From contig NZ_CP042910.1 of assembly GCF_008298035.1 (NCBI RefSeq), positions 6,944,001-7,008,000 of the forward strand: a DNA stretch of 64,000 bases, given 5' to 3'. The stretch is from Gimesia maris. GTDB lineage: Bacteria; Planctomycetota; Planctomycetia; Planctomycetales; Planctomycetaceae. The position numbers and the translations under genes were made by a program. Positions 9,835 to 20,841 of the stretch are shown piece after piece. The notes below the pieces were generated by a model that saw only the letters and a list, made by a program, of their open reading frames with translations, did not search any database and was not told where the DNA came from. Position 1 is the first letter of the stretch. Each line of letters begins with the position of its first letter.

Positions 9835-10755
9835 TTACTGCAGAGATCCACTGACAAAATTCGTAATGTTATCCGCTTCCACACTGCGGTTGCCCGGCAG
9901 GTTTTTGCCAGAAGTGTAATTTCCACCAGTTCCTAACTGATAATCAGCGCCTGGCGAAATGATCTGAAATGACTTGGGCTTGTATGGTGGATCGTTAGTG
10001 GGTGGGGTTACAGTCGGGTCCCCCTGACGATAAACGTCAGCCAGGCCGGTACCGGTAATATCACCGGTACGATAACCTCGCCCCTCATAACTACTGAGAT
10101 AAATATAAGGCGTTTGCTGACTCGGAAAGGAATCGAGATACTCGGGAGCATTGTCTCCGTCTGTATCAACAAATCGACTGTTATCGAATTCAAAAAAGGG
10201 CCCCTGGCGACCGGAATTGGGTGCTGAATAATCAGAGTCGTAACCCGGATCAGCCGCGGTATGACCAGGATTCAGGAACGGCTTAGCCGGATTCTTGGAA
10301 AATCCAAAGGTAATATAATTTCCATTAGCATTTTTCTCCCAGACTCCCCCGAGGAAGAACGTGAGACATTCGCCGGCATTCAGCAGAATCGTATCTGTGA
10401 CATCGCCGTCACCATTGATATCTTTATTGGCTGTAAAATCGAACTGGGGCCACAACTGGCGGATCAGCCCTTTACTGCGCTGATCCCAGGTAGCAGAACC
10501 GGATTCGTAGAGGATGATTCCACTGGGCGGATCCATGCCGAATTCGCCTTTAAAAAGAGCGATAGAAGCTTCGAGATTGGAAATCTCTGAACGTACCTTT
10601 GCCTGTTGTGCCCGGAGGCGGACGGCGCCGATGGCGGGAACAAGCAGACCGATCAGAATCAGGATAATGACAATTGCGATCATCAGTTCGATTAAGGTGA
10701 ACGCACGCCTGCTGTACTCTGACGCCGAGAGGGTAATTGGCGGCCGACGTTTCAT
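9835..10755 (-). CDS. GspG-like major pseudopilin
   Basis: This 306-residue protein begins with a short basic leader, then RRA|FTLIELMIAIVIILILIG, the classic prepilin helix. The residue before the cleavage site is Ala18 rather than the usual Gly, a tolerated but less common variant. The helix is followed by KVRSEISNLEASIALFKGEFGMDPPS, close to the GspG pattern. The remainder contains Asp-rich loops (DINGDGDVTDT, DTDGDNAPEYLD) that could bind calcium, as GspG does. It is the first pseudopilin gene after a 240-bp gap, and a TATAAT hexamer on the minus strand at 10849-10854 may be the -10 element of a promoter for the pseudopilin group. GspG identity is likely but the protein is about twice the normal length. 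Confidence 0.84.
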   Translation of the reverse strand: MKRRPPITLSASEYSRRAFTLIELMIAIVIILILIGLLVPAIGAVRLRAQQAKVRSEISNLEASIALFKGEFGMDPPSGIILYESGSATWDQRSKGLIRQLWPQFDFTANKDINGDGDVTDTILLNAGECLTFFLGGVWEKNANGNYITFGFSKNPAKPFLNPGHTAADPGYDSDYSAPNSGRQGPFFEFDNSRFVDTDGDNAPEYLDSFPSQQTPYIYLSSYEGRGYRTGDITGTGLADVYRQGDPTVTPPTNDPPYKPKSFQIISPGADYQLGTGGNYTSGKNLPGNRSVEADNITNFVSGSLQ

Positions 10756-10995
10756 TGTTTACTCCTAACTCTTTACGGAACTACAGTTTGAGATTGAAAA
10801 ACCCTGTCTGCCTGTGTTTGAGAGTGAACTCAGCAGAGAGTTTTCTACATTATAATAGAGGCAAATTTCATGCCTTGATGTCCATAATACGCGTAACCTG
10901 TTATCTCTGTTAACTATATTGCTATTTCACTACGTCACAGACAGGCAATTTTGCGGGAATATTCTGTATTATTTTGCAACACCCTATCCAAAACA

Positions 10996-12258
10996 CTACG
11001 AAAGATCGTTCAACAGCTTAATTAAGGGCATGAAGAGTGCGATTACGATGAAACCCACAATCAGCCCCAGCACGATCACCATCAGTGGTTCGAGCAGACT
11101 CACCAGGGCGTCCACGAGTACGGCAACTTCTTCGTCGTAGACGTCAGCCACTTTATAAAGCATGTTATCCAGTGCACCGGTCTCTTCACCCACGTCCACC
11201 ATGTTGACCACGATATCGTCCACAATGCGTGCCTCTTTAAGAGGGACCGCCATGGTTTCCCCTTCGCGGATCGCGGCGTAGATGGTGTCGAAGGCGCGCT
11301 GGAAAACCATGTTCCCCGCAGTGTCACGGGCAATAATAATCGCTTCGAGAATGGGAACGCCGGAGGCGATCAGTGTGCCCAGGGTACGACAGGTACGCGC
11401 GGTCACTGACTTACTGATAATCTTGCCTAATAACGGTATGCGCAGCGATATCCAGTCAACCACGAACGCCCCCTTCTTATTCTTCCTCACAATCTTGATA
11501 AAGATATAAAAGGCCAGTGGTATCGCCGGAAAGAGGTAGAAGTAGGAGACAACAATATCACTGATTGACATCAGCAACAGGGTAATACCGGGCAGTTCGG
11601 TACCGAAATCCAGGAAGATCTTTTTGAACTTGGGAATGATCCAGTACATGATGAAACCGACGATCAGGCCGGCCACCGTGATCACGGCAACCGGATAAAT
11701 CATGGCCCCTTGCACCTTTTTCTTCAGACTCTGGGCACGTTCTTTAAACTCAGCCAGACGCTGCAGAATGACTTCGAGGGCACCACCGGCTTCCCCGGCC
11801 TTCACCATGTTGACGTAGAGGTTATCAAAACATTTCGGCTGTTTGGCCATGGCTTCCGAGAGTGTGTTCCCCGATTCAATATCTTCGATGACGCCATCCA
11901 GAGACGCTTTGAGCGGGCCGGGCTTGGCCTGTGCTTCCAGAATCCGCAGGCTTCGCAGGATCGGCAGACCGGCATCCTGCAGCGTGGACAGCTGACGGGT
12001 AAAGGTACAGAGCTGTTTGGGCCGCACCCCCCCGATGGAGAAGCCCCCTTTCTTGGGACTGGCTTTTTTACTGCCGCCACCGGCTTTTGCACCAGCTCCT
12101 TTTTTCTGTTTCTTACCGCGACCTTTTTCGGCAATTTTGGTAACAAAAAAGCCCTTCTCTTTGATGAGTGTCTGCGCATCAGCTTCAGAAGGGGCCTCGA
12201 TCGTGTCTTTCACTTCGAGTCCAGTGTTGTCCATGGCCTCATATTGATAAACCGGCAT
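10996..12258 (-). CDS. gspF: Type II secretion / type IV pilus inner membrane protein GspF/PilC
   Basis: The 420-residue product matches the GspF/PilC family, the polytopic inner-membrane platform that couples the assembly ATPase to pilin polymerisation. The N-terminus VYQYEAMDNTG is the typical start of this family. Two T2SSF domains follow (about 85-205 and 290-410), with the repeated signature containing MVKAGEAGGALEVIL in the first and MVDVGEETGALDNML in the second. Membrane helices are visible around 190-212, 230-255 and at the C-terminus (VIVLGLIVGFIVIALFMP). A Lys/Gly-rich linker (RGKKQKKGAGAKAGGGSKK, residues about 47-65) is unusual. It lies 67 nt downstream of the GspE-like gene. At about 400 residues the length is normal. 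Confidence 0.95.
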   Translation of the reverse strand: MPVYQYEAMDNTGLEVKDTIEAPSEADAQTLIKEKGFFVTKIAEKGRGKKQKKGAGAKAGGGSKKASPKKGGFSIGGVRPKQLCTFTRQLSTLQDAGLPILRSLRILEAQAKPGPLKASLDGVIEDIESGNTLSEAMAKQPKCFDNLYVNMVKAGEAGGALEVILQRLAEFKERAQSLKKKVQGAMIYPVAVITVAGLIVGFIMYWIIPKFKKIFLDFGTELPGITLLLMSISDIVVSYFYLFPAIPLAFYIFIKIVRKNKKGAFVVDWISLRIPLLGKIISKSVTARTCRTLGTLIASGVPILEAIIIARDTAGNMVFQRAFDTIYAAIREGETMAVPLKEARIVDDIVVNMVDVGEETGALDNMLYKVADVYDEEVAVLVDALVSLLEPLMVIVLGLIVGFIVIALFMPLIKLLNDLS

Positions 12259-12325
12259 GGCGTTACTCCGTCAAAAGTCGTCTTAAAAAATGGTTTGTAT
12301 TGTTAATGAGCCTGGTGGCTCTCAA

Positions 12326-14032
12326 TTATGCGATGTCTTCCACCACGGTTTCGCGGACCACTTCGTCGATCGTGGTGACGCCGTCAAAAATCAGTTTCAG
12401 CCCTGCTTCACGCAGGGTAGTCATCCCCTGACTGCGGGCCATGTCGCGTATATCATCCACCGAAGCATCTTCGGTAATCAGGTCGCGAATTTCATCGGTG
12501 ACATCCATGAGTTCATACAGGCCTGTCCGGCCTTTGTAGCCCGAGTTATTACAGGTGGCACAACCTTTTCCATAGTAGAAGCTGTACTGTCGCGCCTGTT
12601 CAATCGGGAGCTGCAGCTCCATCAACAGTTCATCACTGGGTTCAAATTCCGTCCGGCATTCCTTACAGATTGTCCGCACCAGACGTTGTGCCTGAATGGC
12701 CTCCACGGTTGCGGTGATGAGGAACTTGGGAATATCCATATCGCGCAGACGGGTAATCGCCGAGGGCGCGTCGTTGGTATGCAGCGTGCTGAATACCAGG
12801 TGGCCTGTCAGCGCTGACTGAACGGCGATTTCTGCGGTTTCGAAATCGCGAATTTCCCCGATCAGAATCTGGTCGGGATCGTGACGCAAAATCGCACGCA
12901 GCACCGAAGCAAAGGTGACTTGAATATCGGGATTGACGGGAACCTGAATCAGACCGTCGATATCATATTCAATGGGGTCTTCCGTCGTAATAATTTTTTC
13001 TTCAATGACGTTCAGTTCATTCAATGCGGAATACAGTGTCGTGGTCTTACCACTTCCCGTGGGGCCCGTTACCAGCACAATTCCATTGGGTCTGTGAATC
13101 ATTTCACGGAAACGTGACAAGGTGGTAGGGTCCATACCGATTTTGTTAAGGTCCAGTTGAACCACGGTCCGGTCCAGCACCCGCATAACAACGGCTTCGC
13201 CAAACAGTGTAGGCAATACGCTGACCCGCAGGTCGACCGGATTGCCGCCGACGTTCAATTCGATACGACCGTCCTGTGGCATGCGGCGCTCAGCAATATC
13301 CAGGTCTGCCATGATTTTAACACGGGAGACAATGGCATTGGCCAGGTGGCGTGGTGGTGGCACCATTTCATAGAGTACACCATCGGCACGCACGCGAATC
13401 TTGAATTCGTCTTCAAACGGTTCCAGGTGGATGTCGCTTGCCTGATCTTTGATCGCCAGCAGCATCACCATATTTAACAGTTTTCGAATCGGAGCAGCAT
13501 CGGCGACTTCTTCGGCAGAAGAAAGGTCATAGACATTTTTAGTCTTGTCATCACCCAGTTCGTCTTCCATGGCGCCAATGACGTCTTCAATGCTGTCCTG
13601 GTGCTCGGCGTAGTGGCGGGCAATTGCCCCTTCCACATCATTCAGATTGGAAACCGCTCCCCGGACATCATACCCGAGAAAGTTACGCAGGTCGTCCAGC
13701 GCGGCCACATTCTGGGGATCCGCCATGGCGACGGTGAGGACGCCATCTTTCAGCGAGACCGGCATAATCTTGTAGATAGAGGCCATCGTTTCCGGCACGA
13801 GTTCGAGCACCTTGGAAGGGATATTAGTCTCTTCCAGCTCAATGACGGGCATCCCCCACTGCTCAGCGAGCGCCTGTGTGACCTGCTCATCAGTCACCAG
13901 CCCCATGCGGATGCCGACCTGACCGATGACTTCACCCGGGCTCTGCTTCTGCTCTTCCAGGATATCCCATAACTGGTCTTCTGAGATATATCCCAGATCG
14001 ACCATGATTTGACCAAGGCGTCTCGCTGCCAT
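12326..14032 (-). CDS. gspE: GspE/PilB-family assembly ATPase (copy next to gspF)
   Basis: This 568-residue protein is a GspE/PilB-type AAA-like ATPase that powers pseudopilus or pilus extension on the cytoplasmic face. An MshEN/T2SSE N-terminal domain covers about 1-140, and the ATPase domain about 180-555. Walker A GPTGSGKT is at residues 323-330; an Asp box (TTEDPIEYD), Walker B (ILIGEIRD) and His box (TGHLVFSTLHTNDA) follow. A zinc-binding four-Cys motif is present: CKEC, then about 40 residues later CATC. The protein ends near residue 568, which is usual. It is directly upstream of gspF (67 nt) and 75 nt downstream of the PilT gene, so it is the best candidate motor for the pseudopilins encoded below it. 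Confidence 0.95.
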   Translation of the reverse strand: MAARRLGQIMVDLGYISEDQLWDILEEQKQSPGEVIGQVGIRMGLVTDEQVTQALAEQWGMPVIELEETNIPSKVLELVPETMASIYKIMPVSLKDGVLTVAMADPQNVAALDDLRNFLGYDVRGAVSNLNDVEGAIARHYAEHQDSIEDVIGAMEDELGDDKTKNVYDLSSAEEVADAAPIRKLLNMVMLLAIKDQASDIHLEPFEDEFKIRVRADGVLYEMVPPPRHLANAIVSRVKIMADLDIAERRMPQDGRIELNVGGNPVDLRVSVLPTLFGEAVVMRVLDRTVVQLDLNKIGMDPTTLSRFREMIHRPNGIVLVTGPTGSGKTTTLYSALNELNVIEEKIITTEDPIEYDIDGLIQVPVNPDIQVTFASVLRAILRHDPDQILIGEIRDFETAEIAVQSALTGHLVFSTLHTNDAPSAITRLRDMDIPKFLITATVEAIQAQRLVRTICKECRTEFEPSDELLMELQLPIEQARQYSFYYGKGCATCNNSGYKGRTGLYELMDVTDEIRDLITEDASVDDIRDMARSQGMTTLREAGLKLIFDGVTTIDEVVRETVVEDIA

Positions 14033-14107
14033 GTATGTCTACCTTTTCAGTTTGATTTTTCTTTCCGAAATGACTGACGCGACCTGGTGCTTCCCTGCCC
14101 CCGATCA

Positions 14108-15226
14108 TTAATCTTCAAAATCATCATCTTCTTCGTCATCATCGTCTTCGAGTAATCCCTTCTTGGCCATGGCGATTTTCGCTTTGAGCTCGCCTGGATT
14201 ATTCGATCGCATGACGACATCTTTTTCCTCGCAAAGCCCATCGCGCCAGAGATTAAACAGCGCGTCATCCAACAGTTGCATCCCGTACTTACGCCCGGTC
14301 TGAATACTGGAGTTAATACGATAGGTTTTGGCTTCACGAATCAGGTTGGCAATCGCCGGCGTCACGACCAGCATCTCATACGCGGCCACCAGCCCTTTTG
14401 GTTTTTTCGGCATGAGAGCCTGGCTGAGGATGCCGATAATGGACGAAGAAAGCTGGGTTCGAATCTGGTCCTGCTGACTGGTAGGAAACACGTCGATAAT
14501 ACGGTCGACAGTACCCTGGGCACCCGTTGTATGCAGGGTCCCGAACACGATGTGCCCCGTTTCTGCAGCGGTAATCGCAGCGGAAATGGTTTCCAGGTCG
14601 CGCATTTCCCCCACCAGAATCACATCGGGGTCCTGTCGCAGAGCACGACGCAGGGCCTCGGGGAAGGTAGGCACATCGACGCCGATTTCCCGCTGATTGA
14701 TCGTGGATTTATTATGTTTGTGATAATATTCAATGGGGTCTTCCATCGTGATGATATGATGGTCCATTGTATTATTCATGTGATTGATCATGCTGGCCAG
14801 GCTGGTTGTCTTACCACTGCCTGTCGGCCCGGTGACCAGAAACAGACCACGGGGGCGTTCGAGCAGATCGGAGATCACCGAAGGCAAACCCAGCTGTTCG
14901 AATGTCAGAAACTCATTGGGGATTCGCCGTAACACCATGCCGATCTGGCCACGCTGTTTGAAGACCGATACCCGGAAGCGGGCTTTCTCACCAAAGGCGA
15001 ATCCGAAGTCAGTCCCTCCGACCTCCTGCAGTTCCTGCTGATTTCGCTCAGGCGTGATACTCTTCATCAGTGCGACGGTATCATCGGGTTCAAGACTTTT
15101 GGTTTCCAGACGTACCATATGCCCGCCAACACGAACAACGGGGGGCTGGCCTGTGGTGATATGCAGGTCGCTCACCCGTTCTTTAACGACCGTCTCCAGC
15201 AGTTTGTCAATTTGAACTGTTGCCAT
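14108..15226 (-). CDS. pilT: PilT-type retraction ATPase
   Basis: The 372-residue product is a PilT-family ATPase, the hexameric motor that depolymerises type IV pili. The N-terminal PAS-like domain includes SDLHITTGQPPVVRVGG. Walker A GPTGSGKT is at residues 133-140, followed by the Asp box (ITMEDPIEY), Walker B (ILVGEMRD), the His box (HIVFGTLHTTGA), and the AIRNLIRE-like loop in the form AIANLIREAKTYRINS, which is the PilT hallmark. The C-terminus ends in a strongly acidic tail (EDDDDEEDDDFED), absent from standard PilT. The gene lies between two GspE/PilB-type genes; a retraction motor is not part of a plain type II secretion system, which suggests a retractable fibre. The start is the ATG at 15226. 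Confidence 0.95.
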   Translation of the reverse strand: MATVQIDKLLETVVKERVSDLHITTGQPPVVRVGGHMVRLETKSLEPDDTVALMKSITPERNQQELQEVGGTDFGFAFGEKARFRVSVFKQRGQIGMVLRRIPNEFLTFEQLGLPSVISDLLERPRGLFLVTGPTGSGKTTSLASMINHMNNTMDHHIITMEDPIEYYHKHNKSTINQREIGVDVPTFPEALRRALRQDPDVILVGEMRDLETISAAITAAETGHIVFGTLHTTGAQGTVDRIIDVFPTSQQDQIRTQLSSSIIGILSQALMPKKPKGLVAAYEMLVVTPAIANLIREAKTYRINSSIQTGRKYGMQLLDDALFNLWRDGLCEEKDVVMRSNNPGELKAKIAMAKKGLLEDDDDEEDDDFED

Positions 15227-15629
15227 CCAAAGTACTTTCTGAAAACTCTTTGACTAAAAAGTGAGCGATCACCGAACGTTCGCGGGAACGAGGGTTTTCG
15301 CCAGAAGTGTGGATTATTCTTCGATTTGAGTGATTTCATTTCCCAGAACGAATCAGCTCCTGGATTTTTCCCTGAACAAGCGGGTCTCACAAGAATGTAG
15401 TAAAACGAAAATCAGTAAAATTAAGGAAATAAAGATAAGACGACTTAGAAATGGTTTACTGAAATCAGATCGCCATCTTATTGGGGCGTATCTGACTTAA
15501 TTATCCGGTATTCTGCTGTAAAACTCAACAAATGCACGAAAATAGATCTAACTCTTTCCATGAAAGCTGAAACGGTTTTACCAGATTTTCACACGAACGA
15601 TCCCGTTGACACCTCTTTTTCTCCCCCTG
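15227..15629. other. Intergenic region between two ATPase genes
   Basis: These 403 bases carry no convincing gene. An imperfect inverted repeat lies at 15467-15496 (CAGATCGCC paired with GGCGTATCTG around a 10-nt loop, one bulge), but no T-tract follows it on either strand. The AT-rich stretch around 15410-15450 could hold the promoter of the pilT-gspE-gspF group, though no clear hexamer pair was seen. Confidence 0.5.
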
Positions 15630-17333
<1,704 letters not shown>

Positions 17334-17823
17334 TCAATTTCTCCACGGAATAGAATCAGTTTTAAACTGCGAGGAATCTGTTTTTCCCATATCAAACAGT
17401 GGGAATCAAGACTCCGGTCAAATCTGGTTTATGAAAATTATATTAACTCCAGCTTGTATTCTACCATTCAGCAGATCCAATTACTGCAGAAACCGTTCGT
17501 CATACCCGCATCAACGGAGTTGACTGCTTTCTGATTTTCCAATGCGTCATTGGGGAAATAAGACGTTAGACATGTCGAGCGAGAATTGTTTATAGCCCCC
17601 GGTGCTGCAAGAGCGACTTCCCTGGAACACGTTGTGAATCGAGTTGACGGGAAAACTCTATAACCAGCCAGAACAGGCTATTTTAATTTTGAAGTAGACA
17701 TCAAAGAGTGTCAAGGATGTAAATCACGATACTGCTAATACTTGAGAGAGTTTTCTGCAGACGGAGTCGTTTCGAACAGTGTGAACTGAACAGTTTTCAG
17801 AAGCGGTCACAGTGGACTTTGAT
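17334..17823. other. Intergenic region upstream of the second GspE-like gene
   Basis: These 490 bases separate the end of the cysteine desulfurase gene from the start of the GspE-like gene, both on the minus strand. No gene, tRNA or strong terminator was recognised. The part near 17334-17500 presumably contains the promoter of the secretion/pilus cluster, but no confident -35/-10 pair can be named. Confidence 0.45.
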
Positions 17824-18993
17824 TTAAAAAGATGCAGCCAGATCCTGCATCGCTGAGATCGTTGTGTCAATTTGCTCCACTGTTGTAAAAGGCCCGGGAC
17901 TGAAGCGGAGCGTTCCTCCGGCTGCTTTTGAACCGATACAGGCATGAATACGGGGTGCACAGTGTAGACCTGCCCGAATCTGAATCCCGAAATTCTCATC
18001 CAGAATGGAAGCCAGCACCTGTGGTTCAGCGGTTTCACTGATCAGGCTGACCACCCCCACCCGGTTTTCGACGACCTGGGGTCCAGTCAGTTGGAAACTG
18101 TTGAGTTGCTGAAAACCGTCCAGCAGCTGTGCGGTTAATTGTTGCTCGTGCTTTCGAAGTGTTGAGACTCCCTGCTTGAGTACGTATTCAATAGAAGCTC
18201 GCAATCCGATCAACCCCGGAGCGTTGTGATTCCCTGATTCCAGTTTTTCAGGTAAAGTGACCGGTTGTGTTTCATCTTCGCTGCGAGTGCCGGTCCCCCC
18301 CTGCCGCAGGCTCTCGACCTGGTCAGCCAGCTCTGCACGCAGATAAACCAGTCCCGTCCCCAGCGGGCCCAGCAACCCTTTATGACCGGGACATGCCAGG
18401 AAATCGACGGGCATGCTGGACACATCCAGAGGCAAATGGCCGGCTGTCTGCGCGGCATCGACCAGAAAGAGCACATCCGCCTGGCGTGCGATTTCTCCAA
18501 CTTCATTCACGGGTTGAATGGTCCCCGTTACATTCGAAGCATGATTGAGAATCACCAGTCGCGTGTTTTTTTGGAGGGCATCCCGAAATGCCGTCGGTTC
18601 GACCAGTCCGGTCTGATCTGCGGGAATGATTGTGATCTTCAGTCCCCAGCGGTTTTTCAATGTCTGTAGAGGCCGGAGTACTGAATTGTGTTCCACATCG
18701 GAAGTGATGACATGATCCCCGGGCTTCAACACGCCGTGAATAATCGTATTCAGGCTGTCTGTACCGTTGAAGGTAAAGGCGATCTCTTCAGGACGTGCTG
18801 CCCCCAGCAATTTTGCTGCTTGCTTCCGACATTGATCGATGGAAGACTGCAGTTCGATTGATTTCCGATAGGCTCCACGACCGACGGGAGCCCCTATATT
18901 TCGATTGTAATCATCCATCGCAGCATAGACGGAATCTGGCTTGGGGAAGCTGGTAGCTGCGTTATCCAGGTAAATCAACGGCTGCTCACTCAT
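17824..18993 (-). CDS. Cysteine desulfurase / class V aminotransferase family protein
   Basis: The 389-residue product is a PLP enzyme of the SufS/CsdA-like class V aminotransferase group, which takes sulfur from cysteine as a protein persulfide. It starts IYLDNAATSFPKP. His102 (DVEHNSVLRP) and the PLP lysine Lys205 (CPGHKGLLG) are present, with the Asp of FLVDAAQTAGH before it. The putative catalytic Cys345 lies in RAGLHCAPRIHACIG. Length is normal. It starts 27 nt after moaA and is the last gene of the apparent moaD-moaE-moaA operon. Since MoaD needs its C-terminal Gly-Gly converted to a thiocarboxylate, a role as sulfur donor for molybdopterin synthesis is a reasonable inference; general Fe-S or thio-modification roles are alternatives. 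Confidence 0.9.
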   Translation of the reverse strand: MSEQPLIYLDNAATSFPKPDSVYAAMDDYNRNIGAPVGRGAYRKSIELQSSIDQCRKQAAKLLGAARPEEIAFTFNGTDSLNTIIHGVLKPGDHVITSDVEHNSVLRPLQTLKNRWGLKITIIPADQTGLVEPTAFRDALQKNTRLVILNHASNVTGTIQPVNEVGEIARQADVLFLVDAAQTAGHLPLDVSSMPVDFLACPGHKGLLGPLGTGLVYLRAELADQVESLRQGGTGTRSEDETQPVTLPEKLESGNHNAPGLIGLRASIEYVLKQGVSTLRKHEQQLTAQLLDGFQQLNSFQLTGPQVVENRVGVVSLISETAEPQVLASILDENFGIQIRAGLHCAPRIHACIGSKAAGGTLRFSPGPFTTVEQIDTTISAMQDLAASF

Positions 18994-19020
18994 GTTTCAA
19001 ACTCAATCCACTTTCAGATT

Positions 19021-20022
19021 TCATCCGCCGATGGAATACATCGGGCGATCGGGTTGAATGAATCGTGCTGTGTTGATTTCATGCCCTTCTTTTTTCGCGG
19101 TAATGCTGCTGCGTACCGCCGCGATGATTTCTTCGTCGGGAGCGTTGTTGTGGAACAGCTCACGGATGTTGGTTTCCTCCAGGCTGAACAGACAGTTGCG
19201 CAACTTCCCGTCGGCGGTTAACCGAAATCGATTACAGCTCATGCAGAATGGGGCGCTGATTGAGGAGATGAACCCGATCCGTCCCACGCCATCCTCGAAG
19301 ACAAAATTGGAAGCAGGTGCACTTTTATCAGGCTGTTCCTCCGGTACCAGAGGCATAATCCCCTGTGAAAGAATCTCCTGAATTTCATGGGCGAACAGGA
19401 CTTTCTCGCGTTCCCACTGATTATCCGCATCCAGAGGCATGAATTCGATAAAGCGAATTTCGGCCCCTGTTTCACGGGCCAGCTTTCCGAAAGGGACGAT
19501 CTCTTCTTCCGTCAGATTGCGGATGGACACCGCATTGATTTTCACAGGATCAAAGCCGGCGTCATGAGCAGACTGTATGCCGGCCAGTACTTTATCGTAA
19601 TCGTCGCGGCGTGTGATCTGTTTAAACTTGGCGGCGTTCAGCGCGTCCAGGCTGATATTGATCCGTCGCAAGCCGGCATCGTAGAGCTGCTGTGCCTGCT
19701 GGGGCAGCAGGATCCCATTGGTGGTAATGCCGATATCCTTAATTCCGGGAATGTCGGCAATCATTTTCACCAGTTCGGGAATATTTTTTCGAACCAGGGG
19801 CTCTCCGCCGGTCAGACGAATTTTGTCGACCCCCAGCGGTACCACCAGGCGAATGAAGCGGACGATTTCCTCAAACGACATAATCTTACTGCGATGAACG
19901 AACTGCACATCTTCGGAAGGCATACAATAAAAACAGCGAATATTGCAGCGGTCTGTGACGCTGATGCGCAGGTTGTTATGCACACGTCCAAATGTATCAA
20001 TCAATTGAGTCAGTTTTTCCAT
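19021..20022 (-). CDS. moaA: GTP 3',8-cyclase MoaA
   Basis: A radical SAM enzyme of 333 residues that, with MoaC, turns GTP into cyclic pyranopterin monophosphate, the first step of molybdenum cofactor synthesis. The SAM cluster cysteines are Cys26, Cys30 and Cys33 (TDRCNIRCFYCMP). The second, substrate-binding cluster is present as CMSCNRFRLTADGKLRNC. The protein ends in Gly-Gly (SIGG), which MoaA needs for activity. TGGEPL, the SAM-binding GGE motif, is also seen. An AAGAGG ribosome site precedes the ATG at 20022. A GC-rich hairpin lies just upstream (20042-20071). Neighbours are moaE upstream and a cysteine desulfurase downstream; moaC is not in the window. Confidence 0.97.
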   Translation of the reverse strand: MEKLTQLIDTFGRVHNNLRISVTDRCNIRCFYCMPSEDVQFVHRSKIMSFEEIVRFIRLVVPLGVDKIRLTGGEPLVRKNIPELVKMIADIPGIKDIGITTNGILLPQQAQQLYDAGLRRINISLDALNAAKFKQITRRDDYDKVLAGIQSAHDAGFDPVKINAVSIRNLTEEEIVPFGKLARETGAEIRFIEFMPLDADNQWEREKVLFAHEIQEILSQGIMPLVPEEQPDKSAPASNFVFEDGVGRIGFISSISAPFCMSCNRFRLTADGKLRNCLFSLEETNIRELFHNNAPDEEIIAAVRSSITAKKEGHEINTARFIQPDRPMYSIGG

Positions 20023-20041
20023 CAGTGCCTCTTACGATCAA

Positions 20042-20071
20042 GGCGGGAAGGACGGCCTGCTGTCCCCCGCC
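20042..20071 (-). promoter_or_regulatory. GC-rich hairpin in the moaE-moaA gap
   Basis: On the minus strand GGCGGG and GGAC pair with GTCC and CCCGCC around an 8-nt loop, with a 2-nt bulge. No T-tract follows, so it is not an ordinary terminator. It sits about 20 nt before the moaA start, so it could stabilise a processed transcript or affect moaA translation. This is inference only. Confidence 0.35.
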
Positions 20072-20115
20072 GGTTCTCTACACCTATTATAGTCAGTCTC
20101 AAACCGGAAACTGTT

Positions 20116-20550
20116 TTATTTTGCCTTGATTTCCGGATGCTCCCATTCGGTTGTGCCATCGGACCAGTTTTCCTTTTTCCAGATGGGTACAATCTCTTTG
20201 AGCCGGTCAATCAGAAAACGTCCTGCTTCGAAGGCTTCACTGCGATGTGCGGAACTGACGGCGATGGCCACACTGATTTCTCCCAGCGTCAGATGCCCGA
20301 CACGATGTTCAATGGCGATCCCGTGGACGTCCCACTGGTCGCGTGCTTCGTCGATCAACTGCTGCATCATCTGGTCAGCCATTTCCGGGTAGGCCTCATA
20401 GTCTAATGCGACAGTCTGTTTACCTGCGGTCATTTCACGTACGGTTCCCATAAACAGGACAACGGCTCCACATTCATTGGAACGCACCTGCTCAGTGATG
20501 GCAGCGTAGTCGATGGGTTGATCTGTTATGGAAATGGAGTCTGTTTTCAT
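20116..20550 (-). CDS. moaE: Molybdopterin synthase catalytic subunit MoaE
   Basis: The 144-residue product matches MoaE, the large subunit of molybdopterin synthase, which adds the dithiolene sulfurs to cyclic pyranopterin monophosphate. The family signatures are visible: GAVVLFMGTVRE near the N-terminus, LDYEAYPEMA, the HRVGHLTLGE segment, and the active-site lysine region VPIWKKENWSDG. The acid/base and substrate-binding lysines of this last motif are present. Length is typical (about 140-150). It lies 36 nt after moaD, its heterotetramer partner, and 93 nt before moaA. Confidence 0.96.
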   Translation of the reverse strand: MKTDSISITDQPIDYAAITEQVRSNECGAVVLFMGTVREMTAGKQTVALDYEAYPEMADQMMQQLIDEARDQWDVHGIAIEHRVGHLTLGEISVAIAVSSAHRSEAFEAGRFLIDRLKEIVPIWKKENWSDGTTEWEHPEIKAK

Positions 20551-20586
20551 GATCGATAACCAAAATACCAGTTAATACGTTTCAAT

Positions 20587-20841
20587 TCAGCCACCACTGA
20601 CCGGTGGGAAGCAGGCGACTTCCTGTGAAGCCGACAGCAACTGGTCTTCACCTGCGTAGGCATTGTCGACGGCGATCAGAAGCTGCCCGCTTAATGGCTG
20701 TAACTGAGGAACCTGTTCGGCGATGGCCTGTCGCAGGCAGGCGACCGTTGTGCCTTCCCCCACCTCAACCGAGATCAAATCGCTGTTTGCCAATTCGCGG
20801 GCCCGGGCAAATAACCTGACCTGAATCTGCTGGACTGTCAT
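20587..20841 (-). CDS. moaD: Molybdopterin synthase sulfur carrier subunit MoaD
   Basis: A small ubiquitin-like protein of 84 residues ending in SGG, the C-terminal Gly-Gly that is adenylated and thiocarboxylated before delivering sulfur to MoaE. VQIQVRLFARARELAN at the N-terminus, AVDNAYA in the middle and VACFPPVSGG at the end match MoaD. Its ATG overlaps the TGA of the upstream oxidoreductase gene by 4 nt (20838-20841), implying translational coupling. An adenylating partner (MoeB) is not in the window. Confidence 0.95.
   Translation of the reverse strand: MTVQQIQVRLFARARELANSDLISVEVGEGTTVACLRQAIAEQVPQLQPLSGQLLIAVDNAYAGEDQLLSASQEVACFPPVSGG

Noticed and set aside
15467..15496. Hairpin between the second GspE-like gene and pilT as a terminator
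   Set aside because: No T-tract on either strand and one bulge; it is left as part of the intergenic description.
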